Source: Ignavibacteriota bacterium | GTDB lineage: Bacteria; Bacteroidota; Ignavibacteria; UBA10030; SZUA-254 | Direction: 5' to 3' | Assembly: GCA_016209795.1 (NCBI GenBank) | Contig: JACQVI010000081.1 | Span: forward strand, 1-47,526 | DNA length: 47,526 nt | Shown here: positions 28,669 through 38,560 of the stretch, piece by piece | How positions within the stretch are numbered: position 1 is the stretch's first letter | Layout: the number at the start of each line of letters is the position of its first letter | The notes under the pieces: model-generated | What the model saw: the letters and a program-made list of their open reading frames with translations, nothing else | Told to the model about the DNA's origin: nothing | Database searches by the model: none | Translations under genes and position numbers: made by a program

Positions 28669-30660
28669 TTATGCCTTCATCAATTTTCTCAGTGGGATAC
28701 CAATCAACACCAACGCAATAATGGGAAACACCGTTAGCCCAAGAATCGGATTATCACTGATGTGCGGTAACTCCCAATTTAACAGAACGATACTTGCCAG
28801 AAGCACTCCAGTCAACGCTTCACCTGCGACCAGCCCGGATGCGAGAAGGATACCACGATTTTCGACGCGTACACGATCTTCGGAAGCGAGCTTTCTTCGT
28901 TCAACGATCTTATCGGTAATCAATCTGATAAGCCCTCCAGCGAAAATAGCAAAAGTGGTTTCGAACGGCAGATAAATTCCCACTGCGATCAACATGACCG
29001 AAGGAGCCCGCAGCAAAATTAGTACCACGGCAAACGCTGCCCCCATGAGCAGCAGTGGCCACGCCATGTCTCCTCCAACAATGCCCTGTGCCATAATCGA
29101 CATAAGACCTGCTTGTGGTGCGGGCAGGCTTGGTCCACCAATCCCGCCCGGCGTCCCATCGTGCAAAATTTGCATCGGAATTGGAAGCACAAAGGCGGCA
29201 ACAATGACACCAATAATTTCAGCGATTTGCATCTTCTTAGGTGTACCTCCAAGGATTTGACCAACCTTCATATCCTGCAGCATATCCCCTGCAATACCGC
29301 AAGCGCAGCAAACCACTGCAGCAACACCCAAAACCGCAGTAACTCCGTGAAGACCGGTCACACCTAACATGACCATCAATACCGCTGCAATAACCAGTGA
29401 GGAGAGTGTTAATCCGGAAATTGGATTATTCGATCCACCCATCAAGCCAACGAGATAGCCAGCTATAGCGGACATCACAAAGCCAGTCAGCAACATAACA
29501 ATCGCTGCAACGACAGCACTCAGCCAGTCGCTGCTGAAATATTCATACAGAATCGTGATTGGCACAACCATCGCAATAATACCTGGGATGATCCAGCGCA
29601 TCGGAAGATCAAGGCTCAGACGGGACACTGTCGTTTGTCCTCCTTCAGCGATGCGAAAGTCGGTAAACGCTTTCCCAAGTCCTGTCCTGAGTTCATGACG
29701 TAACTTGAATAATGTATACGCAGCACCCACAAGCATTGCACCAACAGCCATCGGACGCACTTGACGACGCCATACCTCGTTCAATAATGAATCCCACTCG
29801 ATTCCACCGGCTGCCATTATTTCTAATCCACTGTTGAAAAACAACGCTATCGGAATTAATACCCACCAGCCAAATAACCCACCTGAGAATGCAATTGCTG
29901 CAAGACGTGGTCCGATAATGTACCCGACACCCATAAGCGCCGGTGAGGCAACCGGAGTCGATAGAAAAATGCCGCCGCCATACGTTTGTGCATCACCCAG
30001 CGGTGTCGTCGCACCTTGAAAAAATTGAATCTTTGATTTTGCAAAGTGATAAAAATGTCCCCAGCTTTCACCGATGAGTTGTATACCGCGAGGATTTTTA
30101 AACAACTCTATCATTGCCGCTAAACCTGCTGCACCGAAGACAAACTTGGCACCCGTCTCACCCTTCTGACCGGCTTTGACCATCTCCGCCGTTGCAACGC
30201 TTTCAGGATAAGGAAGATCGACCGCCTCTTCAATTAAGGCTCGACGAAGGAAGATAATGAGCAGCACGCCAAGCACACCGCCAACAATCATGATCATCAC
30301 GCTCTCCCAATAATTGAATGTTTTCCACGCTCCCACCATCAGAAATGCAGGAATGGTAAAGATTGCACCTGCAACGAGTGCTTCACCGACCGATGCGGTA
30401 GTTCGAGCAACGTTTTCTTCGAGGATGGAACCACGAAAGAGCCGCAGCGCTGCCATAGCGACGACTGCCGCAGGAAACGTTGCCGAGACAGTCATGCCTG
30501 CTTTGAGTCCGAGATACGCATTTGCTGCACCAAGGATTGCTGCCATCAGCACACCGAGAAGGAGTGATTTGAATGTTAATTCCTTGAGTGATGTTTCAGC
30601 AGGAACGTATGGCTTAACCTGCTTTGTGACCGGACGATTTACCTGAGATGCTTCATGCAT
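28669..30660 (-). CDS. OPT family oligopeptide transporter (paralog 1)
   Basis: KSLLLGVLMAAILGAANAYLGLKAGMTVSATFPAAVVAMAALR, PYPESVATAEMVKAG, LMGGSNNPISGLT, about 14 hydrophobic segments. Confidence 0.93.
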   Translation of the reverse strand: MHEASQVNRPVTKQVKPYVPAETSLKELTFKSLLLGVLMAAILGAANAYLGLKAGMTVSATFPAAVVAMAALRLFRGSILEENVARTTASVGEALVAGAIFTIPAFLMVGAWKTFNYWESVMIMIVGGVLGVLLIIFLRRALIEEAVDLPYPESVATAEMVKAGQKGETGAKFVFGAAGLAAMIELFKNPRGIQLIGESWGHFYHFAKSKIQFFQGATTPLGDAQTYGGGIFLSTPVASPALMGVGYIIGPRLAAIAFSGGLFGWWVLIPIALFFNSGLEIMAAGGIEWDSLLNEVWRRQVRPMAVGAMLVGAAYTLFKLRHELRTGLGKAFTDFRIAEGGQTTVSRLSLDLPMRWIIPGIIAMVVPITILYEYFSSDWLSAVVAAIVMLLTGFVMSAIAGYLVGLMGGSNNPISGLTLSSLVIAAVLMVMLGVTGLHGVTAVLGVAAVVCCACGIAGDMLQDMKVGQILGGTPKKMQIAEIIGVIVAAFVLPIPMQILHDGTPGGIGGPSLPAPQAGLMSIMAQGIVGGDMAWPLLLMGAAFAVVLILLRAPSVMLIAVGIYLPFETTFAIFAGGLIRLITDKIVERRKLASEDRVRVENRGILLASGLVAGEALTGVLLASIVLLNWELPHISDNPILGLTVFPIIALVLIGIPLRKLMKA

Positions 30661-30792
30661 ATAGTTGATCCGTTAAGTGAATAATGAATGTCTGTTAACA
30701 GTGTATATTCTTGAATTGATGCAAAAATAGAGAAAATTTGGAGAAGATGCAATACTTGATTCATTGCGATTTTCTTTCTATTATCATTCATT

Positions 30793-31008
30793 ATGCAGCC
30801 AAAACGATATATCGTCTGGTCAAAGAATGAGATTGACCTGAGTGATCCCTTCCAGAGGAAATGGTATCTCAAACAGGTCTTGATGCATGGGAGGTCTGAG
30901 GATATTGCTGCGCTCGATTTGGACGAAATAAAAAAATTACTGCCTGAATTCGATCTACCCAACCATATCAGAAGACTTTGGGAAAATTACTTTGCAGCTC
31001 AAGGGTAA
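30793..31008 (+). CDS. Small protein paired with AbiEii-type nucleotidyltransferase (DUF6922-like, putative antitoxin)
   Basis: 71 aa ORF overlapping the start of the next gene; ends LPNHIRRLWENYFAAQG. Family name is from memory. Confidence 0.6.
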   Translation: MQPKRYIVWSKNEIDLSDPFQRKWYLKQVLMHGRSEDIAALDLDEIKKLLPEFDLPNHIRRLWENYFAAQG

Positions 31009-31666
31009 AGGTATCATAAGCCACCTTCAACGAGAAGCGTTACTGTCATTTTCAAAGCTCACAGATGCATCTCAATTTTACCTGACCGGTGGAACAGCAC
31101 TTGCAGAATTCTATCTGGGGCATCGTAAATCATTCGACCTCGATCTCTTTACAGCCCAAAAAGAATTGATTCTGCCGGTTTCACGGTTATATGAAGAAGA
31201 GTTGAAAAAAATCTCCACGGTTCAGATAGTACGAAGGTTTGAATCCATTGTAGAATTAGAATTTCAGTCACCATCTGAAGCTACTCGAGTCCAAATGGCC
31301 CTTGATTCACCATTTCGATTTGAGCCTCTCGTGGATTCAGACATCGGGGTGAAGATTAATAATTTTCATGATCTCGCAGTTGATAAAATCCTAGCATTTT
31401 TCGGGAGAGCGGAGCCACGAGATGCTGTCGATGTATTTTTCATTTTGAAAAAGATGGACTTCAAGAACCTTGTTCAAGGTGCAGCTCAAAAGGATCCAGG
31501 CTTTGATCTCTACTGGCTCGCAATCGCCTTCGAGAAGGTAAAAGACTTCCCTGACGAAATCAATCGATGGCCAGTTGAAATGCTCAAGGACATCAATGTG
31601 AAGGAAATAAAGAGTTTGTTCGCAAATCTTTCAAACGAGGTCATGCGAAAGATTACAAGGAAGTAA
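30992..31666 (+). CDS. Nucleotidyltransferase, AbiEii/AbiGii toxin family
   Basis: FYLTGGTALAEFYLGHRKSFDLDLFT (GG...DxD) and FHDLAVDKILAFFGRAEPRDAVDVFFI. TTG start. Confidence 0.88.
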   Translation: MQLKGKGIISHLQREALLSFSKLTDASQFYLTGGTALAEFYLGHRKSFDLDLFTAQKELILPVSRLYEEELKKISTVQIVRRFESIVELEFQSPSEATRVQMALDSPFRFEPLVDSDIGVKINNFHDLAVDKILAFFGRAEPRDAVDVFFILKKMDFKNLVQGAAQKDPGFDLYWLAIAFEKVKDFPDEINRWPVEMLKDINVKEIKSLFANLSNEVMRKITRK

Positions 31667-31670
31667 TCAT

Positions 31671-32699
31671 GTGAAAATTTGTATCGAGTATCTCAGGACC
31701 TATTTACAGAGCCTCCTCAAAGGCTCGATCTCGGAAACTGACCTGAGTCGATTCATCCAACTCTCACGCTCTATCGTTCAATCGTATCTTGGATACATTC
31801 GAGCCTCGATCACTAATCTCTGTCTCCAGCAAGGATTGACTCTCACGGATTTAGCCTATGATTGTATTGCCGAAGCTTTTGCCCGTGATGAAGAGAGAAG
31901 ATTTCCGCTCTTAGAGAATTTCAGAAACTCTCTCAACACCGATCTTGAAACAATTCCTGAAAACGAGCTCTTCTTAGCTTACAAGAGTTTCCTGAAACGT
32001 ATCGCCGATGCCCAGCTTGCTCGACTCTATGCTCAGTCTGATCCTAACGGTGCAAAGATTCATCGGAACATTCGAGATAGTCTCAAGCAATCTATACACT
32101 TTTGTCTTAACAAAGATTTCAGGGGATATGTGGTATCTCCTAAAGGCGTTGATCCGCTTGATCACCTTGAGACTTTTTCCATTGAAGAGTTAGAGCGAGA
32201 ATTTCTAAGCTGTGCGAAGCCACATCATTCAACGCCAGAGATGCTCGGAATCCTTCATACCATTCTTGGCGCACAAACAAGCTACCGACGATCTCTACCG
32301 CTTACAGACGTAGTACAGCTTTTTAAAAAGGTCTATCAATTCGACTATGCACAATTAAAACACGTTGACCACGAGTTTTCCATAGATGGATTATCTGAGT
32401 TTGAGATCGATCGGATGCGCAGTCAGGTTGAGCTTGCATTGAAAGAAAAAATCCTGCTCACCTATCTCGCACGCGGCAAGGTAGATCGCAAACAAGCCGA
32501 AGCAATGTTTTGTGCAATGCAGGATATGCTCGTAGACTGGTGTGAGATGAAAGATGCTGAAACATCTCTATTGCACTATATTCGTCAGCATGTAGACATT
32601 ACTGAAGATGTGTATGAGACACAGTACCGTGCTAAGATGGAATACCTTCTGAAGATTGCACGTGAAGAATTTGCAGCGAGGTTGATGAGGGATGTGTGA
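31671..32699 (+). CDS. Hypothetical protein, possible sigma-factor-like regulator
   Basis: GTG start 4 nt after the previous stop. N-terminal LTDLAYDCIAEAFARD resembles a diverged sigma-70 region 2. Weak evidence. Confidence 0.35.
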   Translation: MKICIEYLRTYLQSLLKGSISETDLSRFIQLSRSIVQSYLGYIRASITNLCLQQGLTLTDLAYDCIAEAFARDEERRFPLLENFRNSLNTDLETIPENELFLAYKSFLKRIADAQLARLYAQSDPNGAKIHRNIRDSLKQSIHFCLNKDFRGYVVSPKGVDPLDHLETFSIEELEREFLSCAKPHHSTPEMLGILHTILGAQTSYRRSLPLTDVVQLFKKVYQFDYAQLKHVDHEFSIDGLSEFEIDRMRSQVELALKEKILLTYLARGKVDRKQAEAMFCAMQDMLVDWCEMKDAETSLLHYIRQHVDITEDVYETQYRAKMEYLLKIAREEFAARLMRDV

Positions 32700-32780
32700 A
32701 GGGAATACGGAAGTATTTGAGTACAGAGTAGTTGAGAAAAGAATGCTCAGTGGTTAAGTAGCTTAAGTGTTGGCTGGGAA

Positions 32781-32847
32781 GGAGCTGTGCTCCTGACCTG
32801 TTCGACAGGTCGGGAGTTGGAACTCCCTCTCAGCGGAGAACGCTGAG
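32781..32847. repeat. Cluster of four consecutive perfect hairpins
   Basis: ggagc-tgt-gctcc, gacctgt-tcg-acaggtc, ggagtt-gg-aactcc, ctcagcg-gagaa-cgctgag, back to back. Confidence 0.9.
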
Positions 32848-32929
32848 GATTTATGGAAATACTTATAAACGTTGAAATAATAATTAAGTAGATGAGTATA
32901 CAAGTACATGAGTAGCTGAGATAAAAACT

Positions 32930-34402
32930 ATGATTGAACATATAAGCGAACAGACACTTGAAAAAATTTTCTTGACTCCTGAGGAAATAACCGAGCAGGA
33001 AAAGAGCGCTATCGAGGCTCACATAGAAGAATGCGCTTACTGCCGAGAGCACCATCTCAAGCTCAAAGAGTTTTACACGAGCTTGCAAGAAAACTTAGAA
33101 TCTCCCCCGATAGAGAGAGACCGAGCCTTTGCCGAACGCCTTCTCGCTCGAAAGCGTCTGTTATTACCGACATCTGCGCTTGCGAAAAAAGCAGAAGAGG
33201 CAATTGATGCGTATGCCGAGATTATTGAGCCGTATTACAGACCGCTGGCGCAGCGTATCATTCGCTATATCCAGATTCACCCGATACGCGTAGCCAGCGC
33301 GACTTCATTTGCCGGGGCTGCGATAGTACTGGCATTGCTTACGTTTAAGCCGGTGAAAGATACAAACCCCGCCTACGCACGGGCAAAGGATGAGTTTTTG
33401 GTAGTGTACAACGCTCAGGGAGACGAGTTGTGGAGGAAGCACATAGGCATCGAGTACGACCAGTATGTGCTTCGTAATCCCGCTATGGGCGAGCCGCATG
33501 AGCAATCGGATTACTTAGCCACGACGGATGTAGACGGCGATGGGACTCGAGAGGTTTTAGGGATTTTTGGCTACAGAACTCAATGGTCTCTTAAGAACGC
33601 GGTCATTTGCTATAATGCAGATAGTTCTGTCAAATGGATCTATCCTATTCATAGAGACATGACGTTCGGAATTGAACGATACTCTGACCAATATCATACA
33701 AGGCAGCTCTTCGTCGAAGACTTCAACAACGATGGACGGGATGAAATCATTGTCTCTGCCAATCATACTGTATACTATCCATCAGTCATCCTTGCTTTGA
33801 ACGGCTCGGATAGGAAGTTGATTGGAGAGTATTGGTGGGCTGGGGTTCCTCGCTACATGGCTCTCCATGATCTTGATGGCGATGGTAGCAAAGAATTGTT
33901 TGTCCCAGGTGAGAACAATAGCTATAACCAAGCATGCTTGGCAATCCTTGATCCAAGAGAACTTCGTGGTCATTCACCTGCTACGATTCCGTACACACCT
34001 GTCGGTGTACCAGAGGGAAATGAACGAGCATACATCCTCTTTCCACAGAGCGACATCCAATCCATGGGAAAAAGAAAGAGAAATATTGCTTCACACTGTA
34101 AGTTGTCTTCAGACTCCCTGCTCATGGTTGGCGTCTCTGAGTATTGGACCGAGAAAGAACACGTTCCGTTACTATATTACTTCAATTCACGCTTGGAGTG
34201 CACTAGAGTGGATGCCAGCGATCCATTTCTGATGCTTCATCGTCGTTTGGAGGCAGAAGGGAAACTAACAAGAAAAGTGGATACCCGCTATTTAGAAGAA
34301 CTCCGACGGTCGGTACTCTACTGGGATGGGGAAAAATTTGTGAATACGCCAACGATGAATAAGAAATATGCTAAACTTTTCTTAAGTCCTTACACTCCTT
34401 GA
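32930..34402 (+). CDS. Membrane anti-sigma-like protein: zinc finger, one TM helix, FG-GAP/VCBS-like extracytoplasmic domain
   Basis: HIEECAYC (Hx3Cx2C), TM VASATSFAGAAIVLALLTF, then DVDGDGTREVLGI, DFNNDGRDEIIV, DLDGDGSKELFV. Confidence 0.72.
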   Translation: MIEHISEQTLEKIFLTPEEITEQEKSAIEAHIEECAYCREHHLKLKEFYTSLQENLESPPIERDRAFAERLLARKRLLLPTSALAKKAEEAIDAYAEIIEPYYRPLAQRIIRYIQIHPIRVASATSFAGAAIVLALLTFKPVKDTNPAYARAKDEFLVVYNAQGDELWRKHIGIEYDQYVLRNPAMGEPHEQSDYLATTDVDGDGTREVLGIFGYRTQWSLKNAVICYNADSSVKWIYPIHRDMTFGIERYSDQYHTRQLFVEDFNNDGRDEIIVSANHTVYYPSVILALNGSDRKLIGEYWWAGVPRYMALHDLDGDGSKELFVPGENNSYNQACLAILDPRELRGHSPATIPYTPVGVPEGNERAYILFPQSDIQSMGKRKRNIASHCKLSSDSLLMVGVSEYWTEKEHVPLLYYFNSRLECTRVDASDPFLMLHRRLEAEGKLTRKVDTRYLEELRRSVLYWDGEKFVNTPTMNKKYAKLFLSPYTP

Positions 34403-34584
34403 CGCCTGATCGGCTTTGCGACTCCTGAGGCAAGGTGTATTATCATATCAGCGTTTCACAGCTGGAAATCTTCCTTAATCGTTATACTCAGCTTTTCTGG
34501 AATGCTGGCCATTCGTTGAAATATACTTAAATAAGGATTCTTTAAGACCAGCGTTTTCTCTGTCATTAACTACTTAGGGATCAT

Positions 34585-36942
34585 ATGCTGAAGATGATTT
34601 CTACCTTCTCCCTCATCGCGTGGTGCATCATCTGGATATTAAACCAAATGCACGGACATAATATTACACTTTCATTTGGCGCTTCCTTACAACCCTTGAC
34701 TACGAATCATTTTACATCTAGTTCAAGCATATCGTTGGATAGTGGACTTGTTGCCTATTACCCTTTCAACGGCGATGCGAATGATGAGAGTGGAAATGGA
34801 AATCATGGAACTTCGTACGGAACGTCATATACCGCTGACAGATTCGGAAACCCCAACAAAGCTTGTCTGATAGATGGGAATACAGGTAATAACGGTTCAG
34901 ATATTCATGTAGCTATTCCCGATCTAATCGAGGGAGTTAACCAGTTTACTATTAGTTTGTGGGTAAAGGAGTACAATCTTTCGTTTTTGGACGGAGAAAG
35001 TTATATCTCTTTCGGTGCGGATTCAGCAGGCGCAACAGGCTGGATGACCATTGGACACATGGATAGATTTGGAACTAGTTCCTTGAGATTCATAATCATG
35101 CAGAATAGCGTCGTGAATGAGATATACACGCCGTTTGACAGCCGTTGGGTAAATACTTGGCAACACTATGTAATGGTGTTTGACAACTCCAGTGCAACGA
35201 TGAAGGCTTACCGAAATTATAGTTCACGTGGCTCTCGAAGTATTACTACTGGGACTATCTCAACCTTGCAGGAATTCGCCGGTCTCGCAAAGCACTGGTT
35301 CAAGGATCAGGGTTCATCAGGTCCATGGAATTCCTCGACGCGGTTCAATGGAGTTCTCGATGATGTCCGGATCTACAATCGTACACTTTCCGATAATGAA
35401 ATTGATTCTCTCTACCATGAAGGGGGGTGGGTAGATCTAAATAGCGATTTAGTTGCTTACTATCCCTTTAACGGCGACGCAAACGATGAGAGCGGAAATG
35501 GAAATCATGGTTCAAGTAACGGATCAATAAATTTTGGAGAGGGAATAATCGGACCGGCCCTGTTGTTAGGGGGAGTTTCAAATCCAGGTTTCATCAGTGT
35601 AGCAAACAGTCCATCTTTGCAGTTTACCAGTAACACTGCAACAATTTGTTATTGGCTAAGACGAACAGATCCATTTGGTCAAACATGGTCGGATTGTTCA
35701 CAGTCGATAGAATATGGTGCAGAACATGTGGTATTGGCGAAATGTTGTGATAGATACGGATTCAGTTCCCGTATCGGTCTGAGTCAAGATACTCTCTACA
35801 AGGGAGACATTGGCATCGACGCGTTTAGTAGTACAGTGGCAGGAACCAACTTCTCGACAAGTATTGAGATGGGTAACTGGCTACACGTCGTTACTACAAT
35901 GAGTTCCAGCGGCACAAAAATTTTCGTGAATGGACAGCTTGCCAGTGAGGATAGTACTAGCGTGAGCTTTGTTCGAATGAACAATAGACCGATGTATATT
36001 GGAATTCAAGGTGGCGCAGGATCATGCTTGCCCTGGTGGGGGCAGTTCGAGGGGTTTATTGATGAGGTAAGATTGTATAATCGTATATTGACGAGTGCAG
36101 AGATCGAATCGTTATATAATTATCGTCCAGTCATCAGTGTTCCAGTTCTTCTTAACGACCGCTGGAATATTATTTCGCTACCCGTCAAAGTATACGATCA
36201 ACGAAAATCAATTCTCTTTCCCACTGCAGTATCAAACGCTTTTGCTTACAATCCGAACTTGGGTTACGCGCAAAAGGATACACTGATAAACGGCTCTGGA
36301 TATTGGCTGAAATTTGACTCTGCTCAAACCATCTCAATAACTGGTTTTCCGATTACCTTAGACACAATTGAGATAGAAGAAGGTTGGAACTTGATCGGCT
36401 CGATCAGCACTCCGGTTTCAGTTAGTAGCATTACATCAGTGCCTGTTGGAATTGTCACATCAAGCTTCTTCAGTTACAGCGGTGGATATCAACAAACAGA
36501 TACCATCTATCCTGGAAAAGGCTACTGGGTAAAGGTGAATCAAAATGGTAAGCTGATTCTCTCCTCAGTAGCATCGAATGAGGCAAGTGCATCAAGCCGG
36601 ATCAGGATTGTCGCAAGTCCGGAGTTTCCACCTCCACCTCCCGAAGAGGATTTGACGAACAGTACAGAACCGAAACCGAGGGAATTTGCTCTCTCTCAAA
36701 ACTACCCCAACCCGTTTAACCCCTTAACAGTTATCCGTTATCAGTTACCCGTTGAGAGCAAGGTGACACTGAGAATATATAATGTGCTTGGGCAGGAAGT
36801 TAAGTCACTTGTCGATGAAATCCAAGATGCGGGCTACAAGTCGGTGGAGTGGAACGCAGGAGGGTTGGCAAGTGGTGTGTACTTCTACCGCTTACGGGCG
36901 GGAGATTATGTCGCCATCAAGAAGCTCCTCCTAATGAAATGA
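34585..36942 (+). CDS. Secreted protein with two LamG-like domains and a T9SS C-terminal sorting domain
   Basis: Two LVAYYPFNGDANDESGNGNHG blocks, two GWNLIGSIS/NIISLPV blocks, C-terminal NYPNPFNPLTVIRYQLPVESKVTLRIYNVLGQEVKSLVDEIQDAGYKSVEWNAGGLASGVYFYRLRAGDYVAIKKLLLMK. Confidence 0.92.
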   Translation: MLKMISTFSLIAWCIIWILNQMHGHNITLSFGASLQPLTTNHFTSSSSISLDSGLVAYYPFNGDANDESGNGNHGTSYGTSYTADRFGNPNKACLIDGNTGNNGSDIHVAIPDLIEGVNQFTISLWVKEYNLSFLDGESYISFGADSAGATGWMTIGHMDRFGTSSLRFIIMQNSVVNEIYTPFDSRWVNTWQHYVMVFDNSSATMKAYRNYSSRGSRSITTGTISTLQEFAGLAKHWFKDQGSSGPWNSSTRFNGVLDDVRIYNRTLSDNEIDSLYHEGGWVDLNSDLVAYYPFNGDANDESGNGNHGSSNGSINFGEGIIGPALLLGGVSNPGFISVANSPSLQFTSNTATICYWLRRTDPFGQTWSDCSQSIEYGAEHVVLAKCCDRYGFSSRIGLSQDTLYKGDIGIDAFSSTVAGTNFSTSIEMGNWLHVVTTMSSSGTKIFVNGQLASEDSTSVSFVRMNNRPMYIGIQGGAGSCLPWWGQFEGFIDEVRLYNRILTSAEIESLYNYRPVISVPVLLNDRWNIISLPVKVYDQRKSILFPTAVSNAFAYNPNLGYAQKDTLINGSGYWLKFDSAQTISITGFPITLDTIEIEEGWNLIGSISTPVSVSSITSVPVGIVTSSFFSYSGGYQQTDTIYPGKGYWVKVNQNGKLILSSVASNEASASSRIRIVASPEFPPPPPEEDLTNSTEPKPREFALSQNYPNPFNPLTVIRYQLPVESKVTLRIYNVLGQEVKSLVDEIQDAGYKSVEWNAGGLASGVYFYRLRAGDYVAIKKLLLMK

Positions 36943-36967
36943 GATGTGGATTAGGGAATCAAGGCGG

Positions 36968-37009
36968 AAAGAGCGTCTGGTCGTTGGTCAGGCGCTCTTT
37001 GCTTTTTAT
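36968..37009 (+). terminator. Rho-independent terminator
   Basis: aaagagcgtctg ... caggcgctcttt stem, then gcttttt. Confidence 0.85.
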
Positions 37010-37076
37010 CATGGTGTTATAACTTCAATTCACGTACTTCAAAAACTCCCGGCGTGTTCCATCGCAAAAACATCCA

Positions 37077-37337
37077 TTAGGAATGTTCCTTGATCATTCT
37101 TTCATATTCATCGTGGGTACCAATCCAAACCCAGTTGAAATCTTTTCCATCTTTGACGGCAAGTGCTCTGTGACTGATCCCCACTCGTACTGACCAGAAT
37201 TTACCAACTTTTTTGAAATGGAGAGATGGATGTAAGGGGTTTGTTTTAAGCAGATCGAAGTTCTTTTTCGCTAATCTTTGTGCGGGTTCAGGAAGGTTTG
37301 CAAGGCACTCCCGGAAACGTGCCGTGGTCCGGTGCAT
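37077..37337 (-). CDS. RelE/ParE-like type II toxin
   Basis: ARFRECLANLPEPAQRLAKKNFDLLKTNPLHPSLHFKKVGKFWSVRVGISHRALAVKDGKDFNWVWIGTHDEYERMI. Confidence 0.82.
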   Translation of the reverse strand: MHRTTARFRECLANLPEPAQRLAKKNFDLLKTNPLHPSLHFKKVGKFWSVRVGISHRALAVKDGKDFNWVWIGTHDEYERMIKEHS

Positions 37338-37538
37338 TTAGAGTTCCGGGAGTCTACCTTTTACTTTCTCCTCGTCAGCTTCCTTGATAAGAAAATCTAA
37401 CTTTCCTGCTCGCGAATCTTCTTCGAGTTGTTTATCCCATTTTTCCCAATCGCTTTCCGTAAACCACCGTCTGAAACGAGCATACTCATCTTCCGGAAGG
37501 GTTTCTATTGCAGCTTGAATTTCTTCTACTTTTGTCAT
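37338..37538 (-). CDS. Cognate type II antitoxin
   Basis: Abuts the toxin start; VEEIQAAIETLPEDEYARFRRWFTESDWEKWDKQLEEDSRAGKLDFLIKEA. Confidence 0.82.
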   Translation of the reverse strand: MTKVEEIQAAIETLPEDEYARFRRWFTESDWEKWDKQLEEDSRAGKLDFLIKEADEEKVKGRLPEL

Positions 37539-37689
37539 GTTCCACTCCTTTGCTGATTTAAGTTAACAAAAATCATTATAGGAATCAAACTGGTTTGCTA
37601 AAAGGGATGTCCTTTTATTTTGCTTCTGAATACCTGGTACTGTTGGATCAAAAAGACCATGACTGTTCTCGGAATTTAGAGTTTCTGGA

Positions 37690-37861
37690 TAAAATCTACA
37701 ACCTGCTCGGGCAAGTGGTGGCAACGTTGGTGGATGAGGTTCAAGATGCGGGCTACAAGTCAGTGGAGTGGAATGCATGCGGGTCAGCAAGTGGGGTCTA
37801 CTTCTATCGAATAAATGCCGGAGAGTTTGTCGAGACGAAGAAATTAATCTTGTTGAGGTAA
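37690..37861 (+). pseudogene. Orphan T9SS sorting-domain fragment
   Basis: IYNLLGQVVATLVDEVQDAGYKSVEWNACGSASGVYFYRINAGEFVETKKLILLR with no passenger domain and no NYPNPFNP start. Confidence 0.8.
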
Positions 37862-37916
37862 CTGGCATCAAGCGATAATTGCTTTTGTTTTTGCCTTTTC
37901 ATATCATGTATATAAC

Positions 37917-38189
37917 ATGGAAACGATAACATCATATCGGTATATAGTACGGAAAACTGAGACTCAGGAACCTGTCATCAGAGGAACACGCATCTCTGTA
38001 CGGGATGTCGTTGAACAGTGGAAGATGGGTATGTCTCCGGATGAGATTCCTTCAGTTTATCCTCATATTACTCTTGCACAGGTCTTTGAGGCACTTGCAT
38101 ATTACCAGGATAACAAAGAAGAGATAGAGTCGTTTATCGGCAAGAATAAAATCCCAGAGAGTTTGAGTGGTAAAGCTCTATCTCGATGA
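37917..38189 (+). CDS. DUF433 family antitoxin
   Basis: YIVRKTETQEPVIRGTRISVRDVVEQWKMGMSPDEIPSVYPHITLAQVFEALAYYQDNKEEIE. Confidence 0.9.
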   Translation: METITSYRYIVRKTETQEPVIRGTRISVRDVVEQWKMGMSPDEIPSVYPHITLAQVFEALAYYQDNKEEIESFIGKNKIPESLSGKALSR

Positions 38190-38466
38190 GAACATAAATA
38201 TTCTTCTTGCTTCTCTTCTTCGCTCTCGTAATCTCACGGTAACCACTGCGTTAGAGAGCAACATGTTGGGCAAAAGCGACAAAGATCAACTTGATTATGG
38301 CATTCAAATAAAGGCAGTTCTTGTGACACACAACCGTGCGGATTTTGAAAATCTCTTTCAGGAATACATTGAAAGAGGGAAAAGCTTTCCTGGAATTATA
38401 ATCCTTATCCGAAGAGATGTTTACCGAATGGCTCAATTGTTATCCAGATTTGTGTTGACCCCGTGA
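38167..38466 (+). CDS. DUF5615 PIN-like toxin
   Basis: VKLYLDENINILLASLLRSRNLTVTTALESNMLGKSDKDQLDYGIQIKAVLVTHNRADFENL; GTG start overlapping the antitoxin. Confidence 0.9.
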   Translation: MVKLYLDENINILLASLLRSRNLTVTTALESNMLGKSDKDQLDYGIQIKAVLVTHNRADFENLFQEYIERGKSFPGIIILIRRDVYRMAQLLSRFVLTP

Positions 38467-38560
38467 AATATTTAGAATAGTTTTTAACGTAAAATAAGAT
38501 TTTTATTTTACGGGGTTGACGCATGAAGATATTGAGAATCAGCTCTGGTACGTTTGAATT

